Part shown: positions 28,111 to 37,103 of the stretch, piece after piece | Numbering within the stretch: the stretch's first letter is position 1 | Layout: every line of letters starts with the position of its first letter | Assembly (NCBI RefSeq): GCF_011769985.2 | Contig: NZ_CP039734.2 | Location: 310,001 to 374,000 of the forward strand | Length of the DNA stretch: 64,000 nt | Direction of reading: 5' to 3' | From: Sulfurospirillum diekertiae | Lineage (GTDB): Bacteria > Campylobacterota > Campylobacteria > Campylobacterales > Sulfurospirillaceae | Translations under genes and position numbers: made by a program | Notes under the pieces: generated by a model | The model's database searches: none | The model's input: the letters and a program-made list of their open reading frames with translations, nothing else | What the model was told of the DNA's origin: nothing

Positions 28111-30033
28111 ATGACAAATATCATAGATGTAACTTATGGGCAAACAGGTGAGAGCAAAAAAACAAATAATTTTGGCATGAGAGATATGCAAGCCAAAGCT
28201 TATGAAGCTCGAAACGAGCAGTACCTCCTCCTTAAAGCTCCCCCTGCATCTGGAAAATCAAGAGCTTTGATGTTCATCGCGTTAGACAAACTTTACCATC
28301 AAAATATTGCCAAAGTCATTGTTGCTGTACCTGAGCGATCTATCGGCGGTTCTTTTGAAAAGACTGATTTAAAATCAAACGGTTTTTTTGCTTCATGGGA
28401 ACCAAACCCTCTGTATAATCTTTGTACTCCCGGAGGAGAAAAGAGTAAAGTAGAAGCATTTAAAAAGTTTATGAGTAGTGATGAAAAAATTCTGATTTGC
28501 ACCCATGCAACACTTAGGTTTGCTTTTAAAGAGCTAGATGATGCAAAATTTGATAATTGTGTACTAGCGATTGATGAGTTTCACCATGTCTCAGCTGATG
28601 GAGAAAACCAGTTAGGAGAACTTATTCGCTCTGTTATGCAAAATTCTAAAGCACATATTGTTGCTATGACAGGTTCGTATTTCAGAGGCGATAGCGTACC
28701 GGTTCTGATGCCCGAAGATGAAAGCCAATTTTCAAAAGTGACTTATAACTACTATGAACAATTAAATGGTTATGAATATTTAAAATCATTGGGTATTGGG
28801 TATCACTTTTATCAAGGGCGTTATACAAGTGCTATACACGAAATTTTAGATACCAATAAAAAAACAATTTTACACATTCCAAATGTCAATTCTGGTGAAT
28901 CTACAAAAGATAAACACAAAGAGGTAGATACTATTTTAGATACTATCGGAACAGTGGAGCAGATTACCGAGGAGGGGATTATCATCGTTAAACGAAAAGA
29001 TGATGGTAAGCTTCTTAAGGTAGCTGATTTAGTCAATGATGAACCAAAAGCAAGAGAGAAAGTCGTAACATACCTACGCAACATCAAAAATGTTGATGAT
29101 ATGGATTTGATTATAGCCCTTGGTATGGCAAAAGAGGGTTTTGATTGGCCTTATTGCGAGCATGCTTTGACTGTTGGTTATAGAAGTTCTTTAACAGAGA
29201 TCATTCAAATCATTGGAAGAGCAACAAGAGATAGCAATAATAAAGCTCATGCACAGTTTACAAATCTTATAGCCCAGCCTGATGCGCAGGACTCTGAAGT
29301 AAAACTTAGCGTCAATAATATGCTCAAAGCCATTACAGCATCATTATTGATGGAACAAGTTTTAGCACCAAATTTTAAATTTAAACCACGATTTGATGGC
29401 GATGATGAACCTAATCAGAAAGGTGAACTCAAAATTAGAGGTTTTAAAAAACCAACAAGCAAAAGAGTGGAAGACATCATCGAATCAGATTTGAATGATT
29501 TAAAAGCTGCTATCTTGCAAGATGAAGTGATGATAAAAGCCATTCCGGGAAATCTTGATGCAGAAGTGATCAATCGAGTTTTGATCCCCAAAATTATCAA
29601 GGTTAAATATCCTGATTTGAATGATAATGAAGTGGAAGAGCTAAGGCAGCATGTCGTTGTTGATAGTGTCGTTAAAAATGGGCATATCATAGAAAGCGGT
29701 GATAAAAAATTTATAAAAATGGCAGACAAATTTGTCAATATAGATGAACTTAATATTGATTTGATAGATCAGATCAATCCATTTCAAAGGGCTTTTGAAA
29801 TCTTATCAAAATCAGTGACGACGCATGTGCTAAAATTGATTCAAGAGAGCATTGAGGCAACAAGAATAGAAATGACACCGGAAGAAGCTGTCATACTTTA
29901 TAAAAAAATTCCTGTATTTAAAAGCGAGCATGGAAGAATGCCTGATTTGAACAGCAGAGATTTTACAGAAAAAAGAATGGCAGAAGCACTCATTTACCTC
30001 AATAAGCTTCGACGTGAGAAAGTCAATGGTTGA
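28111..30033 (+). CDS. Superfamily 2 DEAD/DEAH-type helicase, YeeB-like
   Basis: A 640-residue helicase. Walker A APPASGKS at 43-50, motif II DEFHH at 155-159, motif III TGSYFRGD near 187 and motif VI QIIGRATRD near 370 are clear; motif V reads MAKEGFDWPYC. The C-terminal 250 residues show no known domain. By content and order it corresponds to the helicase of methyltransferase-helicase-GIY-YIG sets such as Bacillus yeeABC and likely supplies DNA translocation for restriction. It overlaps the next gene. Confidence 0.9.
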   Translation: MTNIIDVTYGQTGESKKTNNFGMRDMQAKAYEARNEQYLLLKAPPASGKSRALMFIALDKLYHQNIAKVIVAVPERSIGGSFEKTDLKSNGFFASWEPNPLYNLCTPGGEKSKVEAFKKFMSSDEKILICTHATLRFAFKELDDAKFDNCVLAIDEFHHVSADGENQLGELIRSVMQNSKAHIVAMTGSYFRGDSVPVLMPEDESQFSKVTYNYYEQLNGYEYLKSLGIGYHFYQGRYTSAIHEILDTNKKTILHIPNVNSGESTKDKHKEVDTILDTIGTVEQITEEGIIIVKRKDDGKLLKVADLVNDEPKAREKVVTYLRNIKNVDDMDLIIALGMAKEGFDWPYCEHALTVGYRSSLTEIIQIIGRATRDSNNKAHAQFTNLIAQPDAQDSEVKLSVNNMLKAITASLLMEQVLAPNFKFKPRFDGDDEPNQKGELKIRGFKKPTSKRVEDIIESDLNDLKAAILQDEVMIKAIPGNLDAEVINRVLIPKIIKVKYPDLNDNEVEELRQHVVVDSVVKNGHIIESGDKKFIKMADKFVNIDELNIDLIDQINPFQRAFEILSKSVTTHVLKLIQESIEATRIEMTPEEAVILYKKIPVFKSEHGRMPDLNSRDFTEKRMAEALIYLNKLRREKVNG

Positions 30034-31177
30034 ATTTTCATTAGATGATATTTTAGCCAATGACCCACTAGGGCTTTTGAATGAGCCGAAAGCCATAACA
30101 AAAGCTTTAAATGAGGATGATAGGCTGATATCAAGTTTTGAAGAGATTAGCACTTTTGTTGAACAAAATGGACATGAGCCTCAAAAATCGGCTAATATTC
30201 AGGAGCGTACTTTGTATTCGAGATTGCAAGGCATACGTGAAAACCCTGAAAAGATAAAGGCTCTTAAGCCTTATGACCGATTGAATATCCTGCAAGAGAT
30301 TGAGATTAATTCCATTGATGATATTATAAATAACGATGCGTTTGGATTGCTTGGCGATGCAAATGAGAATGATATATTTACTTTGAAGCATATTCCAAAA
30401 GAACGTGAGCAGACAGATTTCGTTGCACAAAGAAAACCATGTAAAAAATTTGATAAATATGAGCCTCTTTTTAAAGAAGTACATCAAGATCTAAAAAAAG
30501 GCACAAGGAAATTATCTAAATTTAATGAAAAGTTTTTTGAAGAAGGTAGTTTTTTTATTTTAAAAGGGGTATTGGCTTATTTAGAAAAAATTGATGATCC
30601 CAAAAAAGATAAATTTAATAAGCTAGATTCCAGAACAAGAATTATCTTTGAAAATGGAACTGAGTCAAATATGCTTTTGAGATCTTTTGGAAAGGGTTTG
30701 TATGAGGATGGATATTTCGTAAGTCTACAAGATGATAGAGTGCTAGATAAATTATCTCAAATTTCAGAAGAAGATAATAAAACGGGTTATATTTATATTT
30801 TGGAATCTTTAAGTTCAGATACCAAAATTGCATCTATCAAAAACTTATACAAAGTGGGTTATTCAACAACTGAAGTTACAGAAAGAATTAAAAATGCCGT
30901 TAATGAGCCGACATATTTGATGGCTCCCGTTAAAATTGTCAGTGTTTATGAGACCTATAACATGAACACGCAAAAATTTGAACAACTTATTCATAAATTT
31001 TTTGGCAAAGTATGTCTAAATATTGATATTTTTGGAGATGCTAGTAAACGATATACTCCAAGAGAGTGGTTTGTGGTGTCGCTCGATATTATTGAAAAAG
31101 CAATAGAACTTATTATTAGTGGTGAAATCATACACTACAGGTATGATGAAAAATCAGACAAACTAATTATGATTTAA
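30026..31177 (+). CDS. GIY-YIG (T5orf172) nuclease-like protein, YeeC-like
   Basis: About 383 residues. The C-terminal third carries a GIY-YIG/T5orf172 signature: GYIYILES, then LYKVGYSTTEVTERI with the conserved Arg-like position, and a later Glu/Asn region (TQKFEQLIHKFFG). The N-terminal two thirds have short repeated segments (DDILANDPLGLL and DDIINNDAFGLL) that resemble each other. The ATG at 30026 overlaps the helicase stop; GTG 30014 is an alternative start. It is the candidate DNA-cutting partner of the helicase. Confidence 0.82.
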   Translation: MVEFSLDDILANDPLGLLNEPKAITKALNEDDRLISSFEEISTFVEQNGHEPQKSANIQERTLYSRLQGIRENPEKIKALKPYDRLNILQEIEINSIDDIINNDAFGLLGDANENDIFTLKHIPKEREQTDFVAQRKPCKKFDKYEPLFKEVHQDLKKGTRKLSKFNEKFFEEGSFFILKGVLAYLEKIDDPKKDKFNKLDSRTRIIFENGTESNMLLRSFGKGLYEDGYFVSLQDDRVLDKLSQISEEDNKTGYIYILESLSSDTKIASIKNLYKVGYSTTEVTERIKNAVNEPTYLMAPVKIVSVYETYNMNTQKFEQLIHKFFGKVCLNIDIFGDASKRYTPREWFVVSLDIIEKAIELIISGEIIHYRYDEKSDKLIMI

Positions 31178-31218
31178 AGACCATAATGTTTTAGAAAATT
31201 TAATATACTCAACAAATA

Positions 31219-31341
31219 TTATTTTGTAGTTTTCTTCATTTGAGGTATCAAATCCCTAACTTCCAACCCAAACTCTTGAGCGATTTTGTAAAGGTGCTCA
31301 AGGTTATAACTGACATCATGTTTACGGGTTTCTATCTTTGC
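31219..31341 (-). pseudogene. 3' fragment of an XRE-type regulator cut by the IS21 element
   Basis: The minus strand encodes 40 residues (AKIETRKHDVSYNLEHLYKI, then AQEFGLEVRDLIP) that match the C-terminal half of a helix-turn-helix XRE domain and end at a stop. The frame runs straight into the IS left end. The sequence on the other side can be joined in frame (SPSRV before KIE) but meets a stop soon after, so the N-terminal half has decayed or been lost. Confidence 0.6.
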
Positions 31342-31399
31342 TGTCAAGCGAAGCGCAGAACTGGTCAGTTTATAGTGTAAAAAAGTTGCGAATTGAAAC

Positions 31400-32214
31400 T
31401 TAAACCACCTCTTGATTTTGACCTTCTATGTTTGAAGATTTAGCTTCAAACTTATAGATTTCTGAGTGTAAAACTCCTGTTTGTTTCTTCTCTTTAAGTC
31501 GGTAGCTATCTCCTTGAATATTGATGATATGTGAGTGATGTAACACTCGATCTAATATAGCGGTTGTAACGATTTTATCTCCTGCAAAGACTTGAACCCA
31601 TTTACTAAATACAAGATTTGAAGTAAAAATGGTAGAGCTTTTTTCATAGCGTTTAGAAATAATTTGAAAAAAGTGATTGGCTTCTTCTTTGCTCATATTG
31701 AAATATCCAATCTCATCAATGACAAGTACCGATGGAGAGGCGATAGATTTCAAGAAGCTATCATATTTTTTCTCTTTTTTGGCTCTATTTGCATTACTTA
31801 AAAGCTCACTTATGGTGGTAAATCTTACTTTATAGCGATGTTGCACCGCTTTGAGTGCTAGCGCAATAGCAAGATGTGTTTTACCCACACCACTTTCACC
31901 TAAGAGGATGATGTTCTCATACTTTTTAACAAATATTAGGCTTGAGAGTTCTTCAATCTGTTTACGGTTCACGCCAACGGAGAAAGTGTAATCAAACTGC
32001 TCTAATGTCTTAATAACTGGGAATCCTGCGAGTTTGGTCAACATATTTTTAGACCTAGTCTATTATCTACTTCCACTCGTAATACCTCCTCCAAGAACTG
32101 TGTATATTGCCAATTCTCTTTAGCTGCCATACTGGCAATATCATGATATTTTTCGCCTATGATAGAGAGCTTGAGTTCTTTACATAACTCATCGATAGAG
32201 GTATCTAACTCCAT
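31400..32214 (-). pseudogene. istB: IS21 helper ATPase IstB, frameshifted
   Basis: The ATPase that assists IstA transposition. The N-terminal part starts at ATG 32214 (MELDTSIDELCKEL) and runs to a stop after LGLKIC; the rest continues in another frame from MLTKLAGFPVIKTLEQFDY, with Walker A LLGESGVGKTHLA and Walker B VLVIDEIGYF. Adding one A to the A-run near 32043-32047 restores one frame (LGLKNMLTKLAG). The start overlaps the istA stop by 10 bases, as usual for IS21. Slippage or reinitiation at ATG 32044 could give partial product. Confidence 0.8.
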
Positions 32215-33316
32215 AATGCACCACCATAAAATCCAACAGGAAGGATGATGTTTGCAACCATGGGTATAAACTCATCGTAACATTGAATGTCTCTATTGGG
32301 GATATATAATTTTTCCAAGTCTTTGTGAGAATTGATTGGGGAATATTTTTAGCTACACTTTCAATCAAAGCTTTAGGGTGGATTCCTTGATAGGCTTTAG
32401 GCACAGGAAGTAGCTGTAACTGCTCCTGTGCTAACAACTCAAATGGCATCTGTAATGTCGTTTGGTGGATGCGTTTATTGGCGGTATTGTCCAACCATTT
32501 TAGAACTTCCGCATTTGCATTATCAAGCGTTAATGTGTAATGTTTCATAGAGAGTCTCACTCGTAATCCATTATGAAAGTTATACCGCAGATAATGGTTA
32601 AATCTCTCAACTTTTCCTTTGGTTTTAGCGCGATAGGGTTTGCATACTTTGATACTAAATCCACAGTGTTTGGCAAAGTCAGCAAACAAGGGATTGAATC
32701 TATGATCACCTTTACCATAGTCATTTCGTGACAATATGACAGTTTTCATATTGTCATATAAACACTCTTTTGGAACACCACCAAAGTAGGCAAAAGCGTT
32801 CATATGGCACCCTATCAAGGTCTCAATCTTCTCATTATTAACGTATTCCACATAAGATGCTCTAGAGTAACCCATCGTCGCTACAAAGGCGGATAAATTA
32901 TCCTTGGGAAACTCTACCCAGTCAACTTGCATCTGCTGGGCTGGTTTGGTTTCAAAGCGTATAATAGGCTCATCTAATTTGGCTCGAGCTCTAAGCTCAT
33001 ATCTTAGTATGACTTGTTGAAGCCACCTTAGACTTCCATCATATCCAAGCTTCTTAATCTCTTCATAAATGACGGTTAAGGGTATTTCACTTTTCTGCTG
33101 CTCTGCCGTCTCTAACATCTTGGCGATATGTGGCAAATAAGGATCAACACTGTTAATCACAGGAGGTCTATTGATATGGGGAATATAATCATCTGGAAGA
33201 TTGGCATAGCGCCTTACAGTTTCTCTTGAAATACCTAACTTTCTAGCAATGGCACTTTTACTAAACCCTTCAGCTAAAAACTTCTTTATCATTTTAATTT
33301 CACCTTTTTTTAACAT
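32205..33316 (-). pseudogene. istA: IS21 transposase IstA, frameshifted near the C-terminus
   Basis: A DDE transposase with an N-terminal helix-turn-helix (SKSAIARKLGISRETVRRY) and DDE-core parts QVDWVEF and YRAKTKGKVERFNHYLRYNF (DDE Glu in KVERF). Near 32340, in a run of four C, the frame shifts; the expected C-terminus (NRDIQCYDEFIP) is in the next frame and ends at 32205. The open frame as written ends at 32189. One missing C would explain it. Confidence 0.8.
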
Positions 33317-33451
33317 TCAACTCCTTTCCAAAAAATTGAAAATGGAGTTTAACCAATTTAACTTGGTTCTTTAAGGTTTTAAATCAAAATGCAACTCTCA
33401 AATTACATTTTCTACTGACCAGTTTAGCAGTTCGTTTGACATTTACTCGAC

Positions 33452-33739
33452 TTGGAGAAAAATAGCTCTGTTTTTCCTTGGAGATACGAACGTATTACCG
33501 GAGCTCAGAAGTACTGCACCTATCATGGCGGTGAACTCTTTGTTTCGAATGCCTTAACACAATTTAAACCTATTACGATGGATGAATATCTTTTTATGCG
33601 TTTAGAGACTATGAATCCAACAACGATCAATGTTTTTATGAATCAAGAGACCTTTACATGTAAAAACAAAACTACTCCAGCACAGAGCTTTATATTGATT
33701 CATACCGATAAACAACTGGAATACAAAAAAGGGGAATAA
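33452..33739 (+). CDS. Hypothetical protein fragment next to IS21
   Basis: A 95-residue frame from TTG 33452 that I do not recognise. It begins ten bases right of the IS end, and the frame upstream is closed by a stop inside the IS, so the gene may have lost its 5' part when the IS inserted. It contains YERITGAQKYCTYHGGELF and a TTTACATGTAAA copy (33653-33664) read Phe-Thr-Cys-Lys. Whether it is expressed is unclear. Confidence 0.4.
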   Translation: MEKNSSVFPWRYERITGAQKYCTYHGGELFVSNALTQFKPITMDEYLFMRLETMNPTTINVFMNQETFTCKNKTTPAQSFILIHTDKQLEYKKGE

Positions 33740-33817
33740 GACATTTCCCTTTGGTGATTTAGAACAATTTGTTCTATAATTTCTAAAGCATAAAACAAAA
33801 ACATGGAAGGATTAACG

Positions 33818-33952
33818 ATGACATGGTTTAATATCATATTTGGCACATTATCTCTTATTGTAGCTGCTCTAGCGATTGCTAAACTTCGTTATGAGTCTGG
33901 CTATTCCACATACAGCCCATATTATAAAGGCAATCAACACGCTACGAAATAA
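33818..33952 (+). CDS. 44-residue single-pass membrane peptide
   Basis: ATG at 33818 with GGAAGG seven bases before it. The peptide has one hydrophobic helix (about residues 4-21, IIFGTLSLIVAALAIA) followed by a polar tail rich in Tyr and Ser (YSTYSPYY). Size and shape fit small membrane proteins or hydrophobic toxins of type I toxin-antitoxin pairs, but no antisense RNA can be shown. Confidence 0.55.
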   Translation: MTWFNIIFGTLSLIVAALAIAKLRYESGYSTYSPYYKGNQHATK

Positions 33953-34087
33953 CTCAAAAGAAGAAGTATGGTAAATCTCTGCTAAAGCTTCTTTTGAAAA
34001 AATTCCTCCTAAAATAAAAATATTTCAACGATTTGCTAGTCATCTTTAGTTTGTACCTTTGTTATCACTCCAAAGTGTTTGGTACAT

Positions 34088-34242
34088 CACTATTCACTAT
34101 CGTTCATATATAAGCCATTTTTGTAACAAAAAATAGAATTTTTCAGATTATTTTTTCTACCTCTATAAGAGGTATAGGCTATTTTCGTAACAAAACTTTT
34201 TTTATCATAACATACTATATATATGCCATTTTTGTAACAAAA
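34088..34242. repeat. Array A: leader plus three GCCATTTTTGTAACAAAA sites
   Basis: A leader (CACTATTCACT then ATCGTTCATA, 34088-34108) is followed by three 18-base sites at 34114-34131, 34178-34195 (GCTATTTTCGTAACAAAA) and 34225-34242. Each is preceded by a TATA-rich stretch. The second is preceded by a small hairpin. Array B repeats this plan with a different six-base centre. Confidence 0.85.
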
Positions 34243-34308
34243 TATTCATAGAAGATTTCAAGCATTGCAGTTAATTTTTTCAGAGGGGATTTTAAAGCCT
34301 TTATACAG

Positions 34309-34456
34309 CACTATTCACTGTCGTTCATAATATAGGGGTTTTATTCCCAAAAATGATTTTAGATGCTACCTCTTTAGAGGATATGTGCATTTTATTCCCA
34401 AATAGTAAAACATCCCTACGTAACTATATATAATATAGGCATTTTATTCCCAAAAA
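34309..34456. repeat. Array B: leader plus three GCATTTTATTCCCAAAA sites
   Basis: The leader (34309-34329) differs from that of array A at one base. Sites with core TTTTATTCCCAAAA start at 34339, 34390 and 34442; the second is shortened by one A. Context before each site matches the corresponding site of array A (hairpin before the second, TATATA before the third). Confidence 0.85.
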
Positions 34457-34633
34457 TAAAATTCTTTAACAAATAAAATATTTTACACCTATAATCATTT
34501 ACTCAATACTAAAAATTTTTACTATATATTGTTCGTTTAGTTAGTTTATATATTTACGTTAAATAGTATATATAAAAAGTAAATATTTGAGATATTTTTT
34601 AGTATAATAACCAAAAGAGGTAAAAGGCTAAAA

Positions 34634-35266
34634 ATGGCTCATGCAATAGGTTATATTCGTGTCAGTACAGACAAGCAAGATTTCCAGAATCAACACCATG
34701 CTATTCTTGCGTATGTTAATCAAAAAGGCTTAGGCACAGTTTCATTTGTTGAAGTAAAAATGAGCAGCAAAAAGAGTGAAGAAGATCGAAAGATCGATGA
34801 ACTATTATCAACCCTACAACCACATGATCATTTAATCGTCTCAGAGTTAAGTAGGATTGGTCGTAGCGTGGTCAATGTCGTCACGATTGTGAATCAGCTT
34901 ATTGCAAAGAAAGTCAATATTCATATCATCAAAGAACATCTTATGATCGAACCGGATACCCAAAACCCATTTACCGACTTTCAAATCAATATCTTCTCCT
35001 CTTTTGCCCAACTAGAGAGAGATTTGATTAGCCAACGTACCAAAGAGGCATTGCAAGCTCGAAAAGCCAAAGGAATCAAACTGGGTAAGCCAAAAGGTAC
35101 GATTCAAGAGAGTATCTACGATAAAGATCAATCCAAAATCAAAGAGCTTTATGACTTAGGCGTCAGTCTCACGAATATTTCAAAAAAACATTTGGGATAT
35201 GGCACTATCAAGAGCTTGAGCGAATATGTTAAAAATAAGCTAAATAAAAAGGAGAACCATGCGTAA
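34634..35266 (+). CDS. Serine recombinase of the resolvase/invertase family
   Basis: A 210-residue recombinase. The catalytic Ser is in YIRVSTDKQ near residue 10, with the Arg block ELSRIGRS near 75 and E-helix QLERDLISQRTKEALQARKAKG near 130, and a C-terminal helix-turn-helix (SLTNISKKHLGYGTI). Such enzymes resolve cointegrates or invert DNA. It lies just downstream of the paired arrays, which may be its sites, and overlaps the next small gene, which has AAGGAG before its start. Confidence 0.93.
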   Translation: MAHAIGYIRVSTDKQDFQNQHHAILAYVNQKGLGTVSFVEVKMSSKKSEEDRKIDELLSTLQPHDHLIVSELSRIGRSVVNVVTIVNQLIAKKVNIHIIKEHLMIEPDTQNPFTDFQINIFSSFAQLERDLISQRTKEALQARKAKGIKLGKPKGTIQESIYDKDQSKIKELYDLGVSLTNISKKHLGYGTIKSLSEYVKNKLNKKENHA

Positions 35267-35489
35267 TGATAAAGTCTTAACGGTTATGTCCGATGAATTT
35301 AGAGCCTCTTATGATTTTTATGAAGAATATGATGATATGGTTATTCACAAAATATCCAGACAAATTTTCAAACTCAATTTTGTTCACGGTATGGCACAAC
35401 TTGTTCCCGTATCCAATGATGCTGCTATCACCAAAATAGAGTCTAGTATGCAATCGTTTGTTGACATGCTCAAGAAGCAAGGATTTTAG
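35259..35489 (+). CDS. Hypothetical 76-residue protein coupled to the recombinase
   Basis: ATG 35259 overlaps the recombinase stop, with AAGGAG six bases before it. The acidic N-terminal half (FYEEYDDMV) is followed by a helical C-terminal part. I recognise no family. Coupling suggests an accessory of the recombinase or of island maintenance. Confidence 0.6.
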   Translation: MRNDKVLTVMSDEFRASYDFYEEYDDMVIHKISRQIFKLNFVHGMAQLVPVSNDAAITKIESSMQSFVDMLKKQGF

Positions 35490-35524
35490 AGCAGAAGAAA
35501 AAATCGTTAAAATATGATCATATA

Positions 35525-36229
35525 CTATGACTGAAAAACTCCTCGATGAGCTTTAATAACCATCGGACTCATAGTCCTTTCAAGCAAAATTAGGACAGTA
35601 TCTGTTTGTTCAATTAATAGTTGACATTCACTTTCTGTAAAATCACTATCAATAAGTTCTGTAATATCTTGTTTAATTTTTTCTGTAAATGCTGGTTGAT
35701 TTTTCCAAGAAAATGTTTTGAAATTCTGGATAGTCTCAATAATAAATTGTTTTGCATTTTGGATAGTAGTGTTAGGTTGATTTTTGGCAACTGATATTAT
35801 TTGAAAAACATAATATAAAAAAAGAAATGGTCGCTGCCTTACATGACTACCTAAGGAAAAAGCATCTAATAGTTTGACAAAAGTACCTTCTTTAATAATA
35901 CCTTTTACTCTTTTGAGAAGGGCTTCTATTAGAATTTCACGTAATTTTTGTGCTAATTCATCTTGAGAAAACAATGAAGATAAATCATTTAAAAGATAAC
36001 CAGTTTCAATGGAAACCTGAGGAGTGGCAGATAATAAGTGAGGTTCTTGACCAAAAAAAAGAAAAGTTGGATTTGCGTTAAGCGTTTCACAATACTTTTT
36101 AATTACTGATGAAGATGGGGAAATGGACTGAGATTCGTATTTTGCCAATGTCGCTTGTTGAATTTCTAATTTTTCAAAAGCTTCTTTTTGTGAAATTCCA
36201 AGTTTATCTCTAAATTCTTTAAAAAACAT
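35525..36229 (-). CDS. XRE-family (CI-like) transcriptional regulator
   Basis: A 234-residue protein. The N-terminal helix-turn-helix (LGISQKEAFEKLEIQQATLAKYE, residues about 10-32) continues to about residue 60; the C-terminal region is helical without a LexA-type protease pattern. It is transcribed divergently from the phage-type replication gene, so it is the likely repressor of the island's replication genes through sites in the 133-base gap between them. Confidence 0.8.
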   Translation of the reverse strand: MFFKEFRDKLGISQKEAFEKLEIQQATLAKYESQSISPSSSVIKKYCETLNANPTFLFFGQEPHLLSATPQVSIETGYLLNDLSSLFSQDELAQKLREILIEALLKRVKGIIKEGTFVKLLDAFSLGSHVRQRPFLFLYYVFQIISVAKNQPNTTIQNAKQFIIETIQNFKTFSWKNQPAFTEKIKQDITELIDSDFTESECQLLIEQTDTVLILLERTMSPMVIKAHRGVFQS

Positions 36230-36247
36230 ATGGTAATTCCTTTAAAT

Positions 36248-36338
36248 ATGTTTTATGCAACATAATAAGTTAATTGTAACATATTTTAAGCAATATATAA
36301 AATTCAAGTTGTATAATATGTCATATATAACATATTAT
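36248..36338. promoter_or_regulatory. Candidate operators between repressor and replication gene
   Basis: Two inverted repeats: ATGTTTTATGCAACAT (36248-36263) and ATAATATG (36313-36320) with CATATTAT (36331-36338). A related half site ATGTTACAATTA (reverse strand) lies between. Their place between divergent genes is that of a phage immunity switch. Confidence 0.5.
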
Positions 36339-36362
36339 GTATGATTATGGAGTGCAATCACT

Positions 36363-37103
36363 GTGATGATGAAAAAATACTTTTGGTTAAAATTAAAAAA
36401 TGATTTTTTTGATCGAGAAGAAATCAAGCTTATTGAAGCCATGCCAAATGGAAAAGACTACATAATTTTTTATATGAAACTTCTTTTAAAAAGTATAGAA
36501 AATAATGGAGAACTCTTTTTTAGAAATACTATACCATATAGTGCAGAGATGCTTGCAAATGTGACAAATACAAATATCGATACTGTCAAAGTATCTGTTG
36601 ACATATTTTTGAAATTTGAATTGATGGAAAAATGGGATGATGGCACACTATTCATGGTAGAAACTCAAAATATGATAGGCAGTGAATCAAAGTGGGCTAG
36701 TTATAAGAGGATAGAGCGACAGAAAAAAACAGAAATTGGACATTGTCAAAAAATGTCAAAAAAAAATCCAATAGAGCTAGATATAGAATTAGAGAAAAAT
36801 ATAGAATCCTCTCTCTCCTTCTTCCCTGCAAATGAAATAGAGAGGATAGATTTTAAATCTTTCAAAAAAAAGTTACTCAATTCTTTTCCTAGTTATGAAT
36901 TTAAATTAAAACAATTAGATGGTGAAAATTTTCTTTGTACTCATCAGGGCTTTTGTTTAAAAAATGGTTATATCTATAATCTTCAAACAAAGAGGCTTTG
37001 TGATTCAACTGAGAGTTTTAAAATTTGGGAATATTTATATAGCGTTAGAAGTGCTGTTTTTGAACAAGCATTTATTCAAAATAATCAAAAGAGTGTTTTA
37101 TGA
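36363..37103 (+). CDS. Phage replisome organizer-like replication protein
   Basis: A 246-residue protein whose first 110 residues match the phage replisome organizer N-terminal domain (YFWLKLKNDFFDREEIKLIE, then KDYIIFYMKLLLKSIENNGELFF). The domain is a winged helix that loads helicase at phage or plasmid origins. The C-terminal half is low in known features. A start at ATG 36366 or 36369 is equally possible. It suggests the excised island can replicate. Its stop overlaps the next gene. Confidence 0.8.
   Translation: MMMKKYFWLKLKNDFFDREEIKLIEAMPNGKDYIIFYMKLLLKSIENNGELFFRNTIPYSAEMLANVTNTNIDTVKVSVDIFLKFELMEKWDDGTLFMVETQNMIGSESKWASYKRIERQKKTEIGHCQKMSKKNPIELDIELEKNIESSLSFFPANEIERIDFKSFKKKLLNSFPSYEFKLKQLDGENFLCTHQGFCLKNGYIYNLQTKRLCDSTESFKIWEYLYSVRSAVFEQAFIQNNQKSVL

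Larger units (their letters stand above)
31342..33441. mobile_element. Degenerate IS21-family insertion sequence (about 2.1 kb)
   Basis: The ends start with TGTCAA, the IS21-type terminus, and form imperfect inverted repeats of about 27 bases including a perfect 11-bp part (31359-31369 and 33414-33424, AACTGGTCAGT). A possible 5-bp target duplication is imperfect (TTTGC and TTTAC). Both genes, istA and istB, carry one frameshift each, so the element is probably immobile now. Confidence 0.8.
33953..34633. other. Non-coding 0.7-kb region with two three-site arrays
   Basis: No frame above 60 codons. Its left 130 bases hold nothing I can name. From 34088 to 34456 it holds two related arrays described separately, with two small hairpins (ACCTCTATAAGAGGT at 34159-34173 and CCTCTTTAGAGG at 34369-34380). 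The last 170 bases before the serine recombinase are very AT-rich. Confidence 0.8.

Noticed and set aside
32044-32214. Programmed frameshifting of istB
   Set aside because: The A-run lacks a typical X-XXY-YYZ slippery site in the right phase and IS21 helpers are not known to need it; istA is frameshifted too, so decay is simpler.
34088-34456. CRISPR or type III toxin-antitoxin repeat array
   Set aside because: Only three sites per array, spacers of unequal length whose sequences are shared between arrays and not unique, and no Cas or ToxN-like gene nearby.
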